Source: UBA5543 sp964464965
GTDB taxonomy: Bacteria > Bacteroidota > Bacteroidia > Chitinophagales > Chitinophagaceae
NCBI GenBank assembly: GCA_964464965.1
Contig: CAYXHM010000003.1
Location: 62,001 to 126,000, forward strand
Length of the DNA: 64,000 nucleotides
Direction: 5' to 3'
The translations under genes were made by a program, and so were the position numbers. Below, piece after piece: positions 33,632-40,440 of the stretch (within the stretch, counting starts at the first letter, position 1; each line of letters starts with the position of its first letter). The notes under the pieces were generated by a model, which worked only from the letters and a program-made list of their open reading frames with translations, was not told the DNA's origin and searched no databases.

Positions 33632-34060
33632 TTATGAGGTATGGTCTGCAATAATAACCCATTTGCCGTTTACCTTTTGGAACAACAAGGTAAAGTACCC
33701 ACCGGGACTGTCTTCCCGCTCTAAGCTCCACCCGCCGGTTACATAATAGTATTCGCCCGACAGCTTTTTGAATTTCAGGTTGGAGAAACTCAGCTTACCC
33801 ATTGTTGCAGCATCAGGATATGCTTTTTTATAATTTTCGAGTGTGGTTGTGTAGCCATATTTGGGCCCTTTTCTGCCAATGAACAACAGGCTGTCATTGT
33901 TCCAGTAGCCCTGCATATAGCCATCAATATTCCCTTTATTCCATTCTGCTACCTGCCGGTCCAGCACATGTTTTATTGCAGCCTCTTCGTTACCGGCAGA
34001 TGTGCAGGATGATATAAGGACGATTGTCAGAATAGTAAGCCATGTGTGTCTCATAGCCAC
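33632..34060 (-). CDS. SnoaL/DUF4440-like lipoprotein
   Basis: This 142-residue protein has a lipoprotein signal (TILTIVLISSC, Cys about residue 19) and an NTF2-like cone fold of the SnoaL/DUF4440 type. Typical segments are VLDRQVAEWNKGNIDGYMQGYWNNDSLLFIG (first part about residues 31-45), YKKAYPDAATMGKL and GYFTLLFQKVNGKWVIIADHTS at the C-terminus. Such proteins bind small hydrophobic molecules or act as atypical hydrolases, but no active residues can be assigned here. Confidence 0.85.
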   Translation of the reverse strand: MAMRHTWLTILTIVLISSCTSAGNEEAAIKHVLDRQVAEWNKGNIDGYMQGYWNNDSLLFIGRKGPKYGYTTTLENYKKAYPDAATMGKLSFSNLKFKKLSGEYYYVTGGWSLEREDSPGGYFTLLFQKVNGKWVIIADHTS

Positions 34061-34065
34061 AAAAT

Positions 34066-34096
34066 AAAAAAAAGCAACCGATTATGTATCGGCTGC
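34066..34096 (-). terminator. Minus-strand terminator between truB and the SnoaL-like gene
   Basis: On the minus strand a 9-bp stem (34088-34096 with 34074-34082, one G-U pair) has a 5-nt loop and leads into a run of eight T. It would end transcription coming from truB, whose stop is almost 300 nt away. Confidence 0.7.
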
Positions 34097-34200
34097 AATA
34101 GATAGTTTATAAGGGCTGGATAAAAAAAGCGGGTTTATAGGAATGCTTATAGGTATTTGTAAAGTAAGCTGATAATCAGCGGTTTAAAACCATCCATCCT

Positions 34201-34253
34201 ACGAAATGCAGCTTTCATTACACGAAATGCAGGTTTGGTTAAACGAAACGTCA
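34201..34253. repeat. Three direct repeats at exactly 21-bp period
   Basis: ACGAAATGCAG occurs at 34201 and 34222, and a shorter version, ACGAAACG, at 34243. The 21-bp period places all copies on one helix face. A palindrome GCTGAT-A-ATCAGC lies just upstream at 34168-34180. Direct repeats with this period are the usual operator layout of LytTR-type regulators, but the regulator is not identified. Confidence 0.65.
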
Positions 34254-34257
34254 GTAA

Positions 34258-34265
34258 TAGATTTG
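34258..34265 (+). promoter_or_regulatory. TAnnTTTG box after the 21-bp repeats
   Basis: TAGATTTG fits the Bacteroidota -7 consensus. It begins 8 nt after the last repeat and ends 25 nt before the ATG of a 32-codon ORF, so repeats, box and ORF are in the order of a regulated promoter. Confidence 0.5.
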
Positions 34266-34290
34266 GGTATAAAAATTTTATTCTATATGA

Positions 34291-34389
34291 ATGTTACACG
34301 CCACCCTGAAAGGCAATATCAGGATACAGGGCACGGATAACATGGTGATATATGCAGACAGCCTTTATATTGATTTAAATAAAAGATAA
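34291..34389 (+). CDS. Possible 32-residue ORF or gene remnant
   Basis: A 32-codon frame starts at ATG 34291 and reads MLHATLKGNIRIQGTDN onward to a C-terminus YIDLNKR. An in-frame stop lies directly before the ATG. Codon use looks like that of neighbouring genes and the sequence has a plausible beta-strand pattern. It could be a true small protein under the promoter upstream, or the last piece of a lost gene. It ends 3 nt before the convergent truB stop. I do not recognise it. Confidence 0.35.
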   Translation: MLHATLKGNIRIQGTDNMVIYADSLYIDLNKR

Positions 34390-34392
34390 ATA

Positions 34393-35073
34393 CTACTCGC
34401 TCCAGTAGTGGATAAGTTCTGCCGGGGTAACCGCATCATCAACATTAAAATCACCTATCCGTGTGCGGCGCAGTTCCTGCAGGTAACCACCACAGCCCAA
34501 TGCCTGCCCGAAATCGTGTGCAAGCGAGCGTATGTAGGTACCCGTGCTGCACACAACCCTGAAGTGTACTTCCGGCAAGTTTATTTTTGTGATCTCAAAC
34601 TCTGTAATCTGCACAGGGCGTGGCTCCAGTTTTATATCCTGACCTGCACGTGCATATTCATAGGCGCGTTTGCCGTCTTTTTTTATAGCAGAATGTATGG
34701 GTGGCAGTTGCAGGATGTCTCCTGTAAACTGTTTGGTTGCATTATTGATATCTTCCGTAGTAAGATGTTCGTAAGGCTTTATCTCCTCCGGCTCACTTTC
34801 CAGGTCGTATGTTGGCGTTACAGCACCCAGGTGAAAAATGCCTGTATATTCCTTGGGCAGTTTCTGGTAGTCGGCTATTTTTTTTGTGAATTTGCCCGTG
34901 CAGCATATCAGCAGTCCCGTAGCCAGTGGGTCTAAAGTGCCGGCATGGCCTATTTTAGCTTTTACCGGTTTGCGCAACTTATGCACCACGTCAAACGATG
35001 TCCATTCATATGGCTTATCCACCAGTATCACACCGCCTTCCTTTAGCTCCTCCAGTTGTGGCAAATTTTTCAT
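34393..35073 (-). CDS. truB: tRNA pseudouridine(55) synthase
   Basis: TruB makes pseudouridine 55 in the T-loop of tRNAs. At 226 residues this is the short bacterial form. The catalytic Asp is in KIGHAGTLDPLATGLLI (about residues 40-56). Other family segments are LVDKPYEWTSFDVVHKLR (about 17-34), QLPPIHSAIKKDGKRAYEYAR and CSTGTYIRSLAHDFGQALG (about 180-198). A TATCTTTG box lies 5 nt before the ATG, divergent from the DAHP synthase gene. Confidence 0.96.
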   Translation of the reverse strand: MKNLPQLEELKEGGVILVDKPYEWTSFDVVHKLRKPVKAKIGHAGTLDPLATGLLICCTGKFTKKIADYQKLPKEYTGIFHLGAVTPTYDLESEPEEIKPYEHLTTEDINNATKQFTGDILQLPPIHSAIKKDGKRAYEYARAGQDIKLEPRPVQITEFEITKINLPEVHFRVVCSTGTYIRSLAHDFGQALGCGGYLQELRRTRIGDFNVDDAVTPAELIHYWSE

Positions 35074-35078
35074 GGCCG

Positions 35079-35086
35079 CAAAGATA
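35079..35086 (-). promoter_or_regulatory. TAnnTTTG box 5 nt before the truB start
   Basis: On the minus strand TATCTTTG ends 5 nt before the truB ATG, predicting a leaderless or nearly leaderless transcript. Confidence 0.5.
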
Positions 35087-35146
35087 CCTTTACAATAGTA
35101 ATATCATCATAGATAATTTGTGGGGCTTCTTTACCCGTTTGGCATT

Positions 35147-35154
35147 TATCTTTG
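35147..35154 (+). promoter_or_regulatory. TAnnTTTG box 4 nt before the DAHP synthase start
   Basis: TATCTTTG ends 4 nt before the ATG at 35159. It decides the start, because the longer frame from 35120 would run through the box. Confidence 0.55.
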
Positions 35155-35158
35155 CAAC

Positions 35159-36238
35159 ATGTCGTTTTTTACGGAGAAAGGCAAACCTTTCATTATAGCG
35201 GGGCCTTGTAGTGCAGAGAGTGCTGAACAGGTGCATGAAATAGCTAAAGCATTACAACCAATGCAGGTGCATTTGTTTCGTGCGGGTGTGTGGAAACCGC
35301 GAACAAGGCCGGGGTCTTTTGAAGGCATGGGAGAAGCGGCCCTGCAATGGCTTAAAGAGATAAAAGAAGCGTACAACCTGGCTGTTACAATAGAGGTGGC
35401 TACCCCCGTACACATAGAACTTGCACTGAAATATGGTATAGATGTGCTGTGGCTGGGGGCCCGCACCACGGTAAACCCGTTTATGGTGCAACGACTGGCC
35501 GAAGCGCTGAAAGGCGTGAACATCCCCGTGATGATAAAAAACCCTGTGAACCCGGATGTGGACCTGTGGCAGGGAGCTATAGAACGCATAGCCGGGGCGG
35601 GTATTACTGATTTAGCAGCCATACACAGGGGTTTTTCTACCTACAACGCAGCATCTGCCTACCGCAACCAGCCTAACTGGCCTATTCCTATTGAATTAAA
35701 ACGCCGCCTGCCCGATATGCCTATCATTTGCGACCCCAGCCATATAACCGGCAACAGCGCATTGGTGGCAGATATTGCGCAAAAGGCGATGGATATGGGA
35801 TTTGAGGGATTAATGATAGAAACCCACACAAACCCTGCTGTAGCTTTGAGCGATGCCGCACAGCAAATTACGCCTGCAGCATTACAACAACTGCTGGCAG
35901 ACATGCCGGTACGCACGGGCGATAATACCGAACCGGGCCGGGGTATGGAACTGGAACAACTGCGGCAGGTGATGGACGGCGTAGATGCTGAGATAATAGA
36001 TATGCTGGCCCGCCGTATGGAACTAAGCGAAAAAATAGGCTACCTGAAAAAAGAGTGCAACATGGCTGCTTACCAGCCCGAGCGCTGGAACGAAATAGTA
36101 GCTACACGTGGTGCAAGGGCCGACCAGGCAGGCATCTCGCGCGAGTTTATACTTGAGCTGTATGAAAAGATACACCACCACAGCATCAGCAAACAATTAG
36201 AGATATTGCAGGGTTTGTTGAAAGCGGTAAAAAGTTAA
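35159..36238 (+). CDS. Bifunctional DAHP synthase / chorismate mutase
   Basis: This 359-residue fusion joins the first step of the shikimate pathway with the chorismate-to-prephenate step. Residues 1 to about 258 are a KdsA-like (type I-beta) DAHP synthase with FIIAGPCSAES (about 11-21), RAGVWKPRTRPGSFEGMGE, VLWLGARTTVNPF and ICDPSHITGN. Residues about 268-355 are an AroQ-type chorismate mutase with VDAEIIDMLARRMELSEKIG. The mutase tail can act as a feedback sensor in such fusions (known in the family). The true start is ATG 35159 (MSFFTEKGKPF). A SAM methyltransferase gene follows after 31 nt. Confidence 0.94.
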   Translation: MSFFTEKGKPFIIAGPCSAESAEQVHEIAKALQPMQVHLFRAGVWKPRTRPGSFEGMGEAALQWLKEIKEAYNLAVTIEVATPVHIELALKYGIDVLWLGARTTVNPFMVQRLAEALKGVNIPVMIKNPVNPDVDLWQGAIERIAGAGITDLAAIHRGFSTYNAASAYRNQPNWPIPIELKRRLPDMPIICDPSHITGNSALVADIAQKAMDMGFEGLMIETHTNPAVALSDAAQQITPAALQQLLADMPVRTGDNTEPGRGMELEQLRQVMDGVDAEIIDMLARRMELSEKIGYLKKECNMAAYQPERWNEIVATRGARADQAGISREFILELYEKIHHHSISKQLEILQGLLKAVKS

Positions 36239-36269
36239 CTTTACCGGCATAATAACCAACTTTTTACAA

Positions 36270-37064
36270 TTGGCACTGAAACAACACAAGGACGACAAAG
36301 TAAGGTATGAGCAACAGGTAGATAATTCCAGTTCATACGTTTTGCCATTTATAGCGCAGACGCACACGCTGGGTAATGGTGTAAACGTGCTGGAAATAGG
36401 TTGTGGCGAGGGTGGTGTGCTGGTGCCCTTTGTGGAGGCGGGTTGTAACTGCGTGGGTGTGGACCTGAACCCTATGCGTATAGACCTGGCCAACGGTTTT
36501 ATGAAAGATTACGTAGCGAAGGGTAAGGTAGAATTCCTGTATAAAAATGTGTATGATGATGACTTCCTGGCAAGGTTTAAAAACCATTTCGATGTAATCA
36601 TACTAAAAGACGCTATTGAACATATTCCTGACCAGGAATTGTTCATTCCCTACCTGAAAAACCTGATGAAACGCGATGGACAGATATTTTTTGGATTCCC
36701 ACCATGGTATATGCCATTTGGTGGCCACCAGCAGATAGCGGATAAAAAAATATCAATGATGCCATATTACCATATACTGCCAAAGGCCATATACAAAAAC
36801 CTGCTGAAAGCCTTTGGGGAAAGCCAGGGCGTAATAACCGAGTTGCTGGAAATACATGATACACAAATAAGTATTGAAAGGTTTGAACGCATTGTGAAAA
36901 AGAGCGGGCTGTATATCATCAAAAAACAACCCTACCTTATCAATCCTATATATAAATACAAATTTGGCTGGCAGCCGGTGAAACAATCAAAGTTTATATC
37001 TGGCATACCGTATGTGCGCAATTTTCTTACAACCTGCGTTTATTATTCTATAGGTATAGCTTAG
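36270..37064 (+). CDS. Class I SAM-dependent methyltransferase
   Basis: This 264-residue protein has the Rossmann motif I VLEIGCGEGGVLVPF (about residues 35-49), the acidic end of strand 2 in VGVDLNPMRIDLA (about 58-70) and motif IV in FDVIILKDAIEHIPD (about 109-123). This is the Methyltransf_11/23 type found in O-antigen, quinone or small-molecule methylation. The start appears to be TTG at 36270. The stop overlaps the convergent aroE stop by 4 nt. The substrate is unknown. Confidence 0.88.
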   Translation: MALKQHKDDKVRYEQQVDNSSSYVLPFIAQTHTLGNGVNVLEIGCGEGGVLVPFVEAGCNCVGVDLNPMRIDLANGFMKDYVAKGKVEFLYKNVYDDDFLARFKNHFDVIILKDAIEHIPDQELFIPYLKNLMKRDGQIFFGFPPWYMPFGGHQQIADKKISMMPYYHILPKAIYKNLLKAFGESQGVITELLEIHDTQISIERFERIVKKSGLYIIKKQPYLINPIYKYKFGWQPVKQSKFISGIPYVRNFLTTCVYYSIGIA

Positions 37065-37798
37065 CGCGTCCATATTTGCCAGGCTGCTTCTGCCTGTAGT
37101 TCCAGCATTTCCCGGCCGTTCTTTATTGTGGCACCTTGTTGTTTGCCTATCTGCAAAAACCGTGTCTGTTCAGGATTATATACCAGGTCGTACAATAAAT
37201 GCTTGTCGCCTATTGCTGTATAATCAATCAGGGGATAGCTTTCTATATGAGGATACATACCCAAAGGCGTAGTATTGATGATGATTTTTCTTTGACGAAT
37301 GTCATCACCAGTTAGCATATCATAGCTTATGGCATCAGCATTATCTTGCCGGGATACAGAGATATAATCGATACCCAGTTTCTTCAATACCCATCTTACA
37401 GCCCTTGCGGCACCACCGGTGCCTAATATTATCGCACTGTTCATTCCTTGCACCAGTAATGGTTTCAGGCTATTTTCAAAACCTGTAATATCTGTATTAT
37501 AGCCCTTTGTTTTTCCATTCTGTATGCTGATGCAGTTGACAGCGCCTATTGCTGCAGCATCTGTATCCAGTTCATCCAGCAATGGCATTACTGCTTCTTT
37601 ATAAGGGATGGTAACATTCAACCCCGATAGATCAGGGTGCTGCTTTAATAATGCAGGCAATAGCTCGATATCAGTTATTGGGAAAGACATGTAAGAAGCT
37701 GCAATATCTTCCTTCAGGAACTTTGCGTTGAAGTAAGCCGGAGAAAATGAATGCTCCAGCGGGTAGCCTATGAGTCCGTATAATGTGGGCTTGCCCAT
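37061..37798 (-). CDS. aroE: Shikimate dehydrogenase
   Basis: AroE reduces 3-dehydroshikimate to shikimate with NADPH. It has 245 residues when started at ATG 37798 (MGKPTLYGLIGYPL). The longer frame would run through the upstream terminator. Substrate-site motifs are YPLEHSFSPAYFN (about residues 12-24), LNVTIPYKEAVMP with the catalytic Lys (about 58-70) and CISIQNGKTKGYNTDITGF (about 92-110). The dinucleotide loop is ILGTGGAARAVRWVL (about 125-139). It lies in the same 4-kb stretch as the DAHP synthase/chorismate mutase. Confidence 0.95.
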   Translation of the reverse strand: MGKPTLYGLIGYPLEHSFSPAYFNAKFLKEDIAASYMSFPITDIELLPALLKQHPDLSGLNVTIPYKEAVMPLLDELDTDAAAIGAVNCISIQNGKTKGYNTDITGFENSLKPLLVQGMNSAIILGTGGAARAVRWVLKKLGIDYISVSRQDNADAISYDMLTGDDIRQRKIIINTTPLGMYPHIESYPLIDYTAIGDKHLLYDLVYNPEQTRFLQIGKQQGATIKNGREMLELQAEAAWQIWTR

Positions 37799-37806
37799 AC
37801 TAAAAC

Positions 37807-37835
37807 AAAATGGGGTGTAATACACACCCCATTTT
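37807..37835. terminator. Terminator between the ComA-like gene and aroE
   Basis: A 12-bp perfect stem AAAATGGGGTGT (37807-37818 with 37824-37835) has a 5-nt loop. T-rich tracts lie on both sides, so it could work on either strand; here it follows the minus-strand ComA-like gene by about 10 nt. Confidence 0.85.
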
Positions 37836-37844
37836 TTAATATTT

Positions 37845-38606
37845 TTATTTGTCCAGGAACATGTGGAATGTATCTCCACGCAGGCCATTACGCATCGCTT
37901 CCAGCGGCAGCACTTCTGACGGGGGGATATTGCCCAGGTTCACATTTGCGCCCAATAGCTCCAGGAAGTACACCTGTTGTGCTTTCTGCGGCGCTTCCCA
38001 GATGATTTTTTCAGCCGGTATCTGCGTCAGTATCTCCTGCACAAGTCCTTCGCGTACCTCGCCACTGCCACGATATATACCTACGTTACCGCTTTCGCGG
38101 GCTTCAGCTATTACATAAGTAGCACCAGCTTCCAGTTCCGCCTTCATCAGTTCTATCCATTTATACGGAGGAATAATGTGCGCAGCGTCTTTTGAGCCTA
38201 CTTCAGACAATACGGTAACATGTTTAGCCAGTTCAGTTATATACCTGCACTTTTCTTCGTGCGGTATAGTTATTGAGCCGTCAGACACTTCTACATACTT
38301 CAGGTCATAATCTTTAATCACATTCAGGTAGTCATCAAACTGCCCGCGAATTAAAAATGCTTCAAAAAGCGTACCGCCGAAATACACCGGCATGTTATTT
38401 TCCTTGTATATATCTATTTTTTCACGCAGGCTTTTGGTCACAAACGCTGTACCAAATCCAAACTTTACGATATCTACAAAGGGGGAAGCTACGGACATAA
38501 AGTTTCTTACGTCATGCAGTCCCAATCCCTTATCCATAGCCATAGTTAGCCCGTAAGTGCGGGGTTGCTGGGTACGTTCGGGGATATTTTTCAAAAAGAA
38601 ATTCAT
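37845..38606 (-). CDS. ComA-like phosphosulfolactate synthase
   Basis: This 253-residue TIM-barrel protein matches the ComA family (PF02679), in which the founding enzyme joins phosphoenolpyruvate and sulfite to form phosphosulfolactate for coenzyme M. Family segments are GLTMAMDKGLGLHDVRNFM (about residues 19-37), VDIVKFGFGTAFV (about 44-56), YFGGTLFEAFLIRGQ, YVEVSDGSITIPHEEK (about 101-116) and EARESGNVGIYRGSGEVR (about 173-190). Bacteroidota do not make coenzyme M; a link to sulfonolipid or other sulfonate synthesis is possible but is inference. A TACCTTTG box lies 25 nt upstream of the start. Confidence 0.88.
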   Translation of the reverse strand: MNFFLKNIPERTQQPRTYGLTMAMDKGLGLHDVRNFMSVASPFVDIVKFGFGTAFVTKSLREKIDIYKENNMPVYFGGTLFEAFLIRGQFDDYLNVIKDYDLKYVEVSDGSITIPHEEKCRYITELAKHVTVLSEVGSKDAAHIIPPYKWIELMKAELEAGATYVIAEARESGNVGIYRGSGEVREGLVQEILTQIPAEKIIWEAPQKAQQVYFLELLGANVNLGNIPPSEVLPLEAMRNGLRGDTFHMFLDK

Positions 38607-38631
38607 GTAAACGGTTTTATCAATCCGGTAG

Positions 38632-38639
38632 CAAAGGTA
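38632..38639 (-). promoter_or_regulatory. TAnnTTTG box of the ComA-like gene
   Basis: TACCTTTG on the minus strand ends 25 nt before the ATG at 38606. Confidence 0.5.
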
Positions 38640-38703
38640 ATTCTTTCAAGATTGATACGTCAACGTTACTAAAAATGATTTTTTCACTTGTATATTAGCG
38701 GTA

Positions 38704-38711
38704 TATATTTG
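38704..38711 (+). promoter_or_regulatory. TAnnTTTG box 4 nt before the small membrane protein gene
   Basis: TATATTTG ends 4 nt before the ATG at 38716, another candidate leaderless start. It would also drive lpxB. Confidence 0.5.
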
Positions 38712-38715
38712 CTGT

Positions 38716-39006
38716 ATGAAACGTAATGTATCTGTATTAGGATTTATTATAGGCTTATTATTACCACTTCTGGGTATATATATAGTTTACCTGGTGAAGT
38801 TTGGTGGTGAAACGCTTGCATCATTTATCCAATTACTTGTTCATAATACCGATGTAGCTGCGTCTGTACTTAGCCTGAGTGTACTGGTAAATATCATCCC
38901 TTTCATTTACTATACCAATCGCAGGCTCGATCTTACAGCAAGGGGCATTCTTATTTCAACACTGTTGTACGGTGTGGTATTTATACTGCTAAAGTTCGTT
39001 TGGTAG
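38716..39006 (+). CDS. Small membrane protein upstream of lpxB
   Basis: This 96-residue protein has three hydrophobic segments (about residues 7-27, 49-66 and 76-95) joined by short loops, one with YTNRRLDLTARG. I do not recognise a named family. It ends directly at the lpxB start codon (no gap), so the two are translationally coupled. That may point to a role near lipid A synthesis, but nothing in its sequence shows a catalytic function. Confidence 0.8.
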   Translation: MKRNVSVLGFIIGLLLPLLGIYIVYLVKFGGETLASFIQLLVHNTDVAASVLSLSVLVNIIPFIYYTNRRLDLTARGILISTLLYGVVFILLKFVW

Positions 39007-40110
39007 ATGCGTTACTACATCATAGCGGGAGAAGCCAGTGGCGACCTGCACGGTGGTAATCTTATCAAAGCAATACATAATAAAGATAGACAGGCCGACA
39101 TCAGGTGCTGGGGCGGCGATAAAATGCAGGCCGCAGGTGCTACCCTGGTAAAACACTTCCGCGAGCTCGCATTTATGGGTTTTGTAGAAGTACTGGCCAA
39201 CCTCCGCACTATACTACGCAATATAGATTTCTGCAGAAAAGATATACTGGCTTATAAGCCCGATGTGCTGGTGCTGATAGATTATCCCGGTTTTAACCTG
39301 CGTATAGCAGAATGGGCCAGGCAACAGGGTATGAAGGTGGTGTACTATATTTCTCCGCAGGTATGGGCATGGAAGGCAAATCGTGTAAAGAAAATAAGGC
39401 GCGATGTAGATAAGATGCTGGTGATACTGCCTTTTGAGGTAGATTATTATAAAGACAAGTGGAATTATGACGTGACCTATGTGGGCCACCCGCTCACAGA
39501 AGTCATCAGTTACGAAGAAGAACATGTGCCGGTAGATAAATTGTCTGACAAACCTATAATTGCATTGCTACCCGGCAGCCGCGCGCAGGAAATAAAGGCG
39601 AAACTGCCCATCATGTTGCAGATGGTGGAACGCTTTCCCGGATACCAGTTTGTAGTAGCACAGGCACCGGCGCAGCCTGATAGTTTGTACAGAGAGCTGA
39701 TAGGCAGTAAAAATGTACTGGTGGCCAACAACCAGACCTACAACCTGCTGAAACAGGCTAAGGCTGCCCTTGTAACCAGCGGCACCGCAACACTGGAAAC
39801 AGCGTTGTTTGGCGTGCCGGAAGTAGTATGCTACAAAGGCAACCCCGTATCATACTGGCTGGCTACAAAGCTGGTAGATGTGAAATATATATCACTCGTG
39901 AACCTGATCATGGACAGGGAAGTGATAAAGGAACTGATACAGGATGATTTTAACCCCGCAAGCCTTGAAGCAGAACTGAATAAGATACTGAACGATAATA
40001 CCTACCTGCAAAACATGCGTAGTGCTTACGATGAACTGTGGCAGAAATTAGGAAGCCTGCCTGCATCGGAGCTGGCTGCGGGGGAAATAATAAGTTTACT
40101 TCATAATTAA
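39007..40110 (+). CDS. lpxB: Lipid-A-disaccharide synthase
   Basis: LpxB (GT19) condenses UDP-2,3-diacylglucosamine with lipid X to give the lipid A disaccharide. At 367 residues it is of normal length. Landmarks are the N-terminal YIIAGEASGDLHGGNLI, the SPQVWAWK motif (about residues 117-124), ILPFEVDYY, YVGHPLTE (about 158-165), LLPGSRAQEIK (about 190-200) and TSGTATLETALFGVPEVVCYK (about 257-277, first 20 residues). Its stop overlaps the 3' end of a convergent 52-residue gene. Confidence 0.96.
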   Translation: MRYYIIAGEASGDLHGGNLIKAIHNKDRQADIRCWGGDKMQAAGATLVKHFRELAFMGFVEVLANLRTILRNIDFCRKDILAYKPDVLVLIDYPGFNLRIAEWARQQGMKVVYYISPQVWAWKANRVKKIRRDVDKMLVILPFEVDYYKDKWNYDVTYVGHPLTEVISYEEEHVPVDKLSDKPIIALLPGSRAQEIKAKLPIMLQMVERFPGYQFVVAQAPAQPDSLYRELIGSKNVLVANNQTYNLLKQAKAALVTSGTATLETALFGVPEVVCYKGNPVSYWLATKLVDVKYISLVNLIMDREVIKELIQDDFNPASLEAELNKILNDNTYLQNMRSAYDELWQKLGSLPASELAAGEIISLLHN

Positions 40111-40254
40111 CCGTACCAACATAATAATGATGGCAATAAGGAACATCATTATTGATAGACGGTTCATGCCATGCATAAATTTCAGATCAATGCTCTTAGG
40201 TGCATTGGGGTCTTTCTTACGCAAGTAGAGGTAAACTAATATCTGGTTCCACAT
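40096..40254 (-). CDS. 52-residue conserved-looking membrane protein (DUF6728-like)
   Basis: A short minus-strand gene encodes MWNQILVYLYLRKKDPNAPK followed by SIDLKFMHGMNRLSIMMFL and a C-terminal membrane segment ending LVRLIMK. The layout, with an aromatic start, a basic KKDPNAPK patch, an MHG-NRLS motif and one membrane helix, fits small single-pass proteins I associate with DUF6728 in Bacteroidota; I am not certain of the number. It overlaps the last 15 nt of lpxB on the opposite strand. The function is unknown. Confidence 0.75.
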   Translation of the reverse strand: MWNQILVYLYLRKKDPNAPKSIDLKFMHGMNRLSIMMFLIAIIIMLVRLIMK

Positions 40255-40288
40255 AAACAACTGGTCTTATAATTAAAATTACCGAAAA

Positions 40289-40320
40289 TTGGATTAAAAC
40301 CGGAATGCTGAGTATATTTG
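40289..40320 (+). promoter_or_regulatory. Promoter of tRNA-Ala
   Basis: TTG at 40289-40291 and TATATTTG at 40313-40320 are 21 nt apart, an excellent consensus match. The tRNA begins 13 nt after the box. This confirms independently that the box is used for stable RNA in this genome. Confidence 0.75.
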
Positions 40321-40332
40321 CACCCCATTCTA

Positions 40333-40407
<75 letters not shown>

Positions 40408-40410
40408 CTA

Positions 40411-40440
40411 AAAAGCCACCGTCAGGTGGCTTTTGTTTTT
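40411..40440. terminator. Terminator after tRNA-Ala, probably bidirectional
   Basis: A 10-bp stem AAAAGCCACC (40411-40420 with 40425-40434) has a 4-nt loop and is followed by GTTTTT on the plus strand. On the minus strand it lies immediately after the stop of the T9SS type A gene. Confidence 0.9.
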
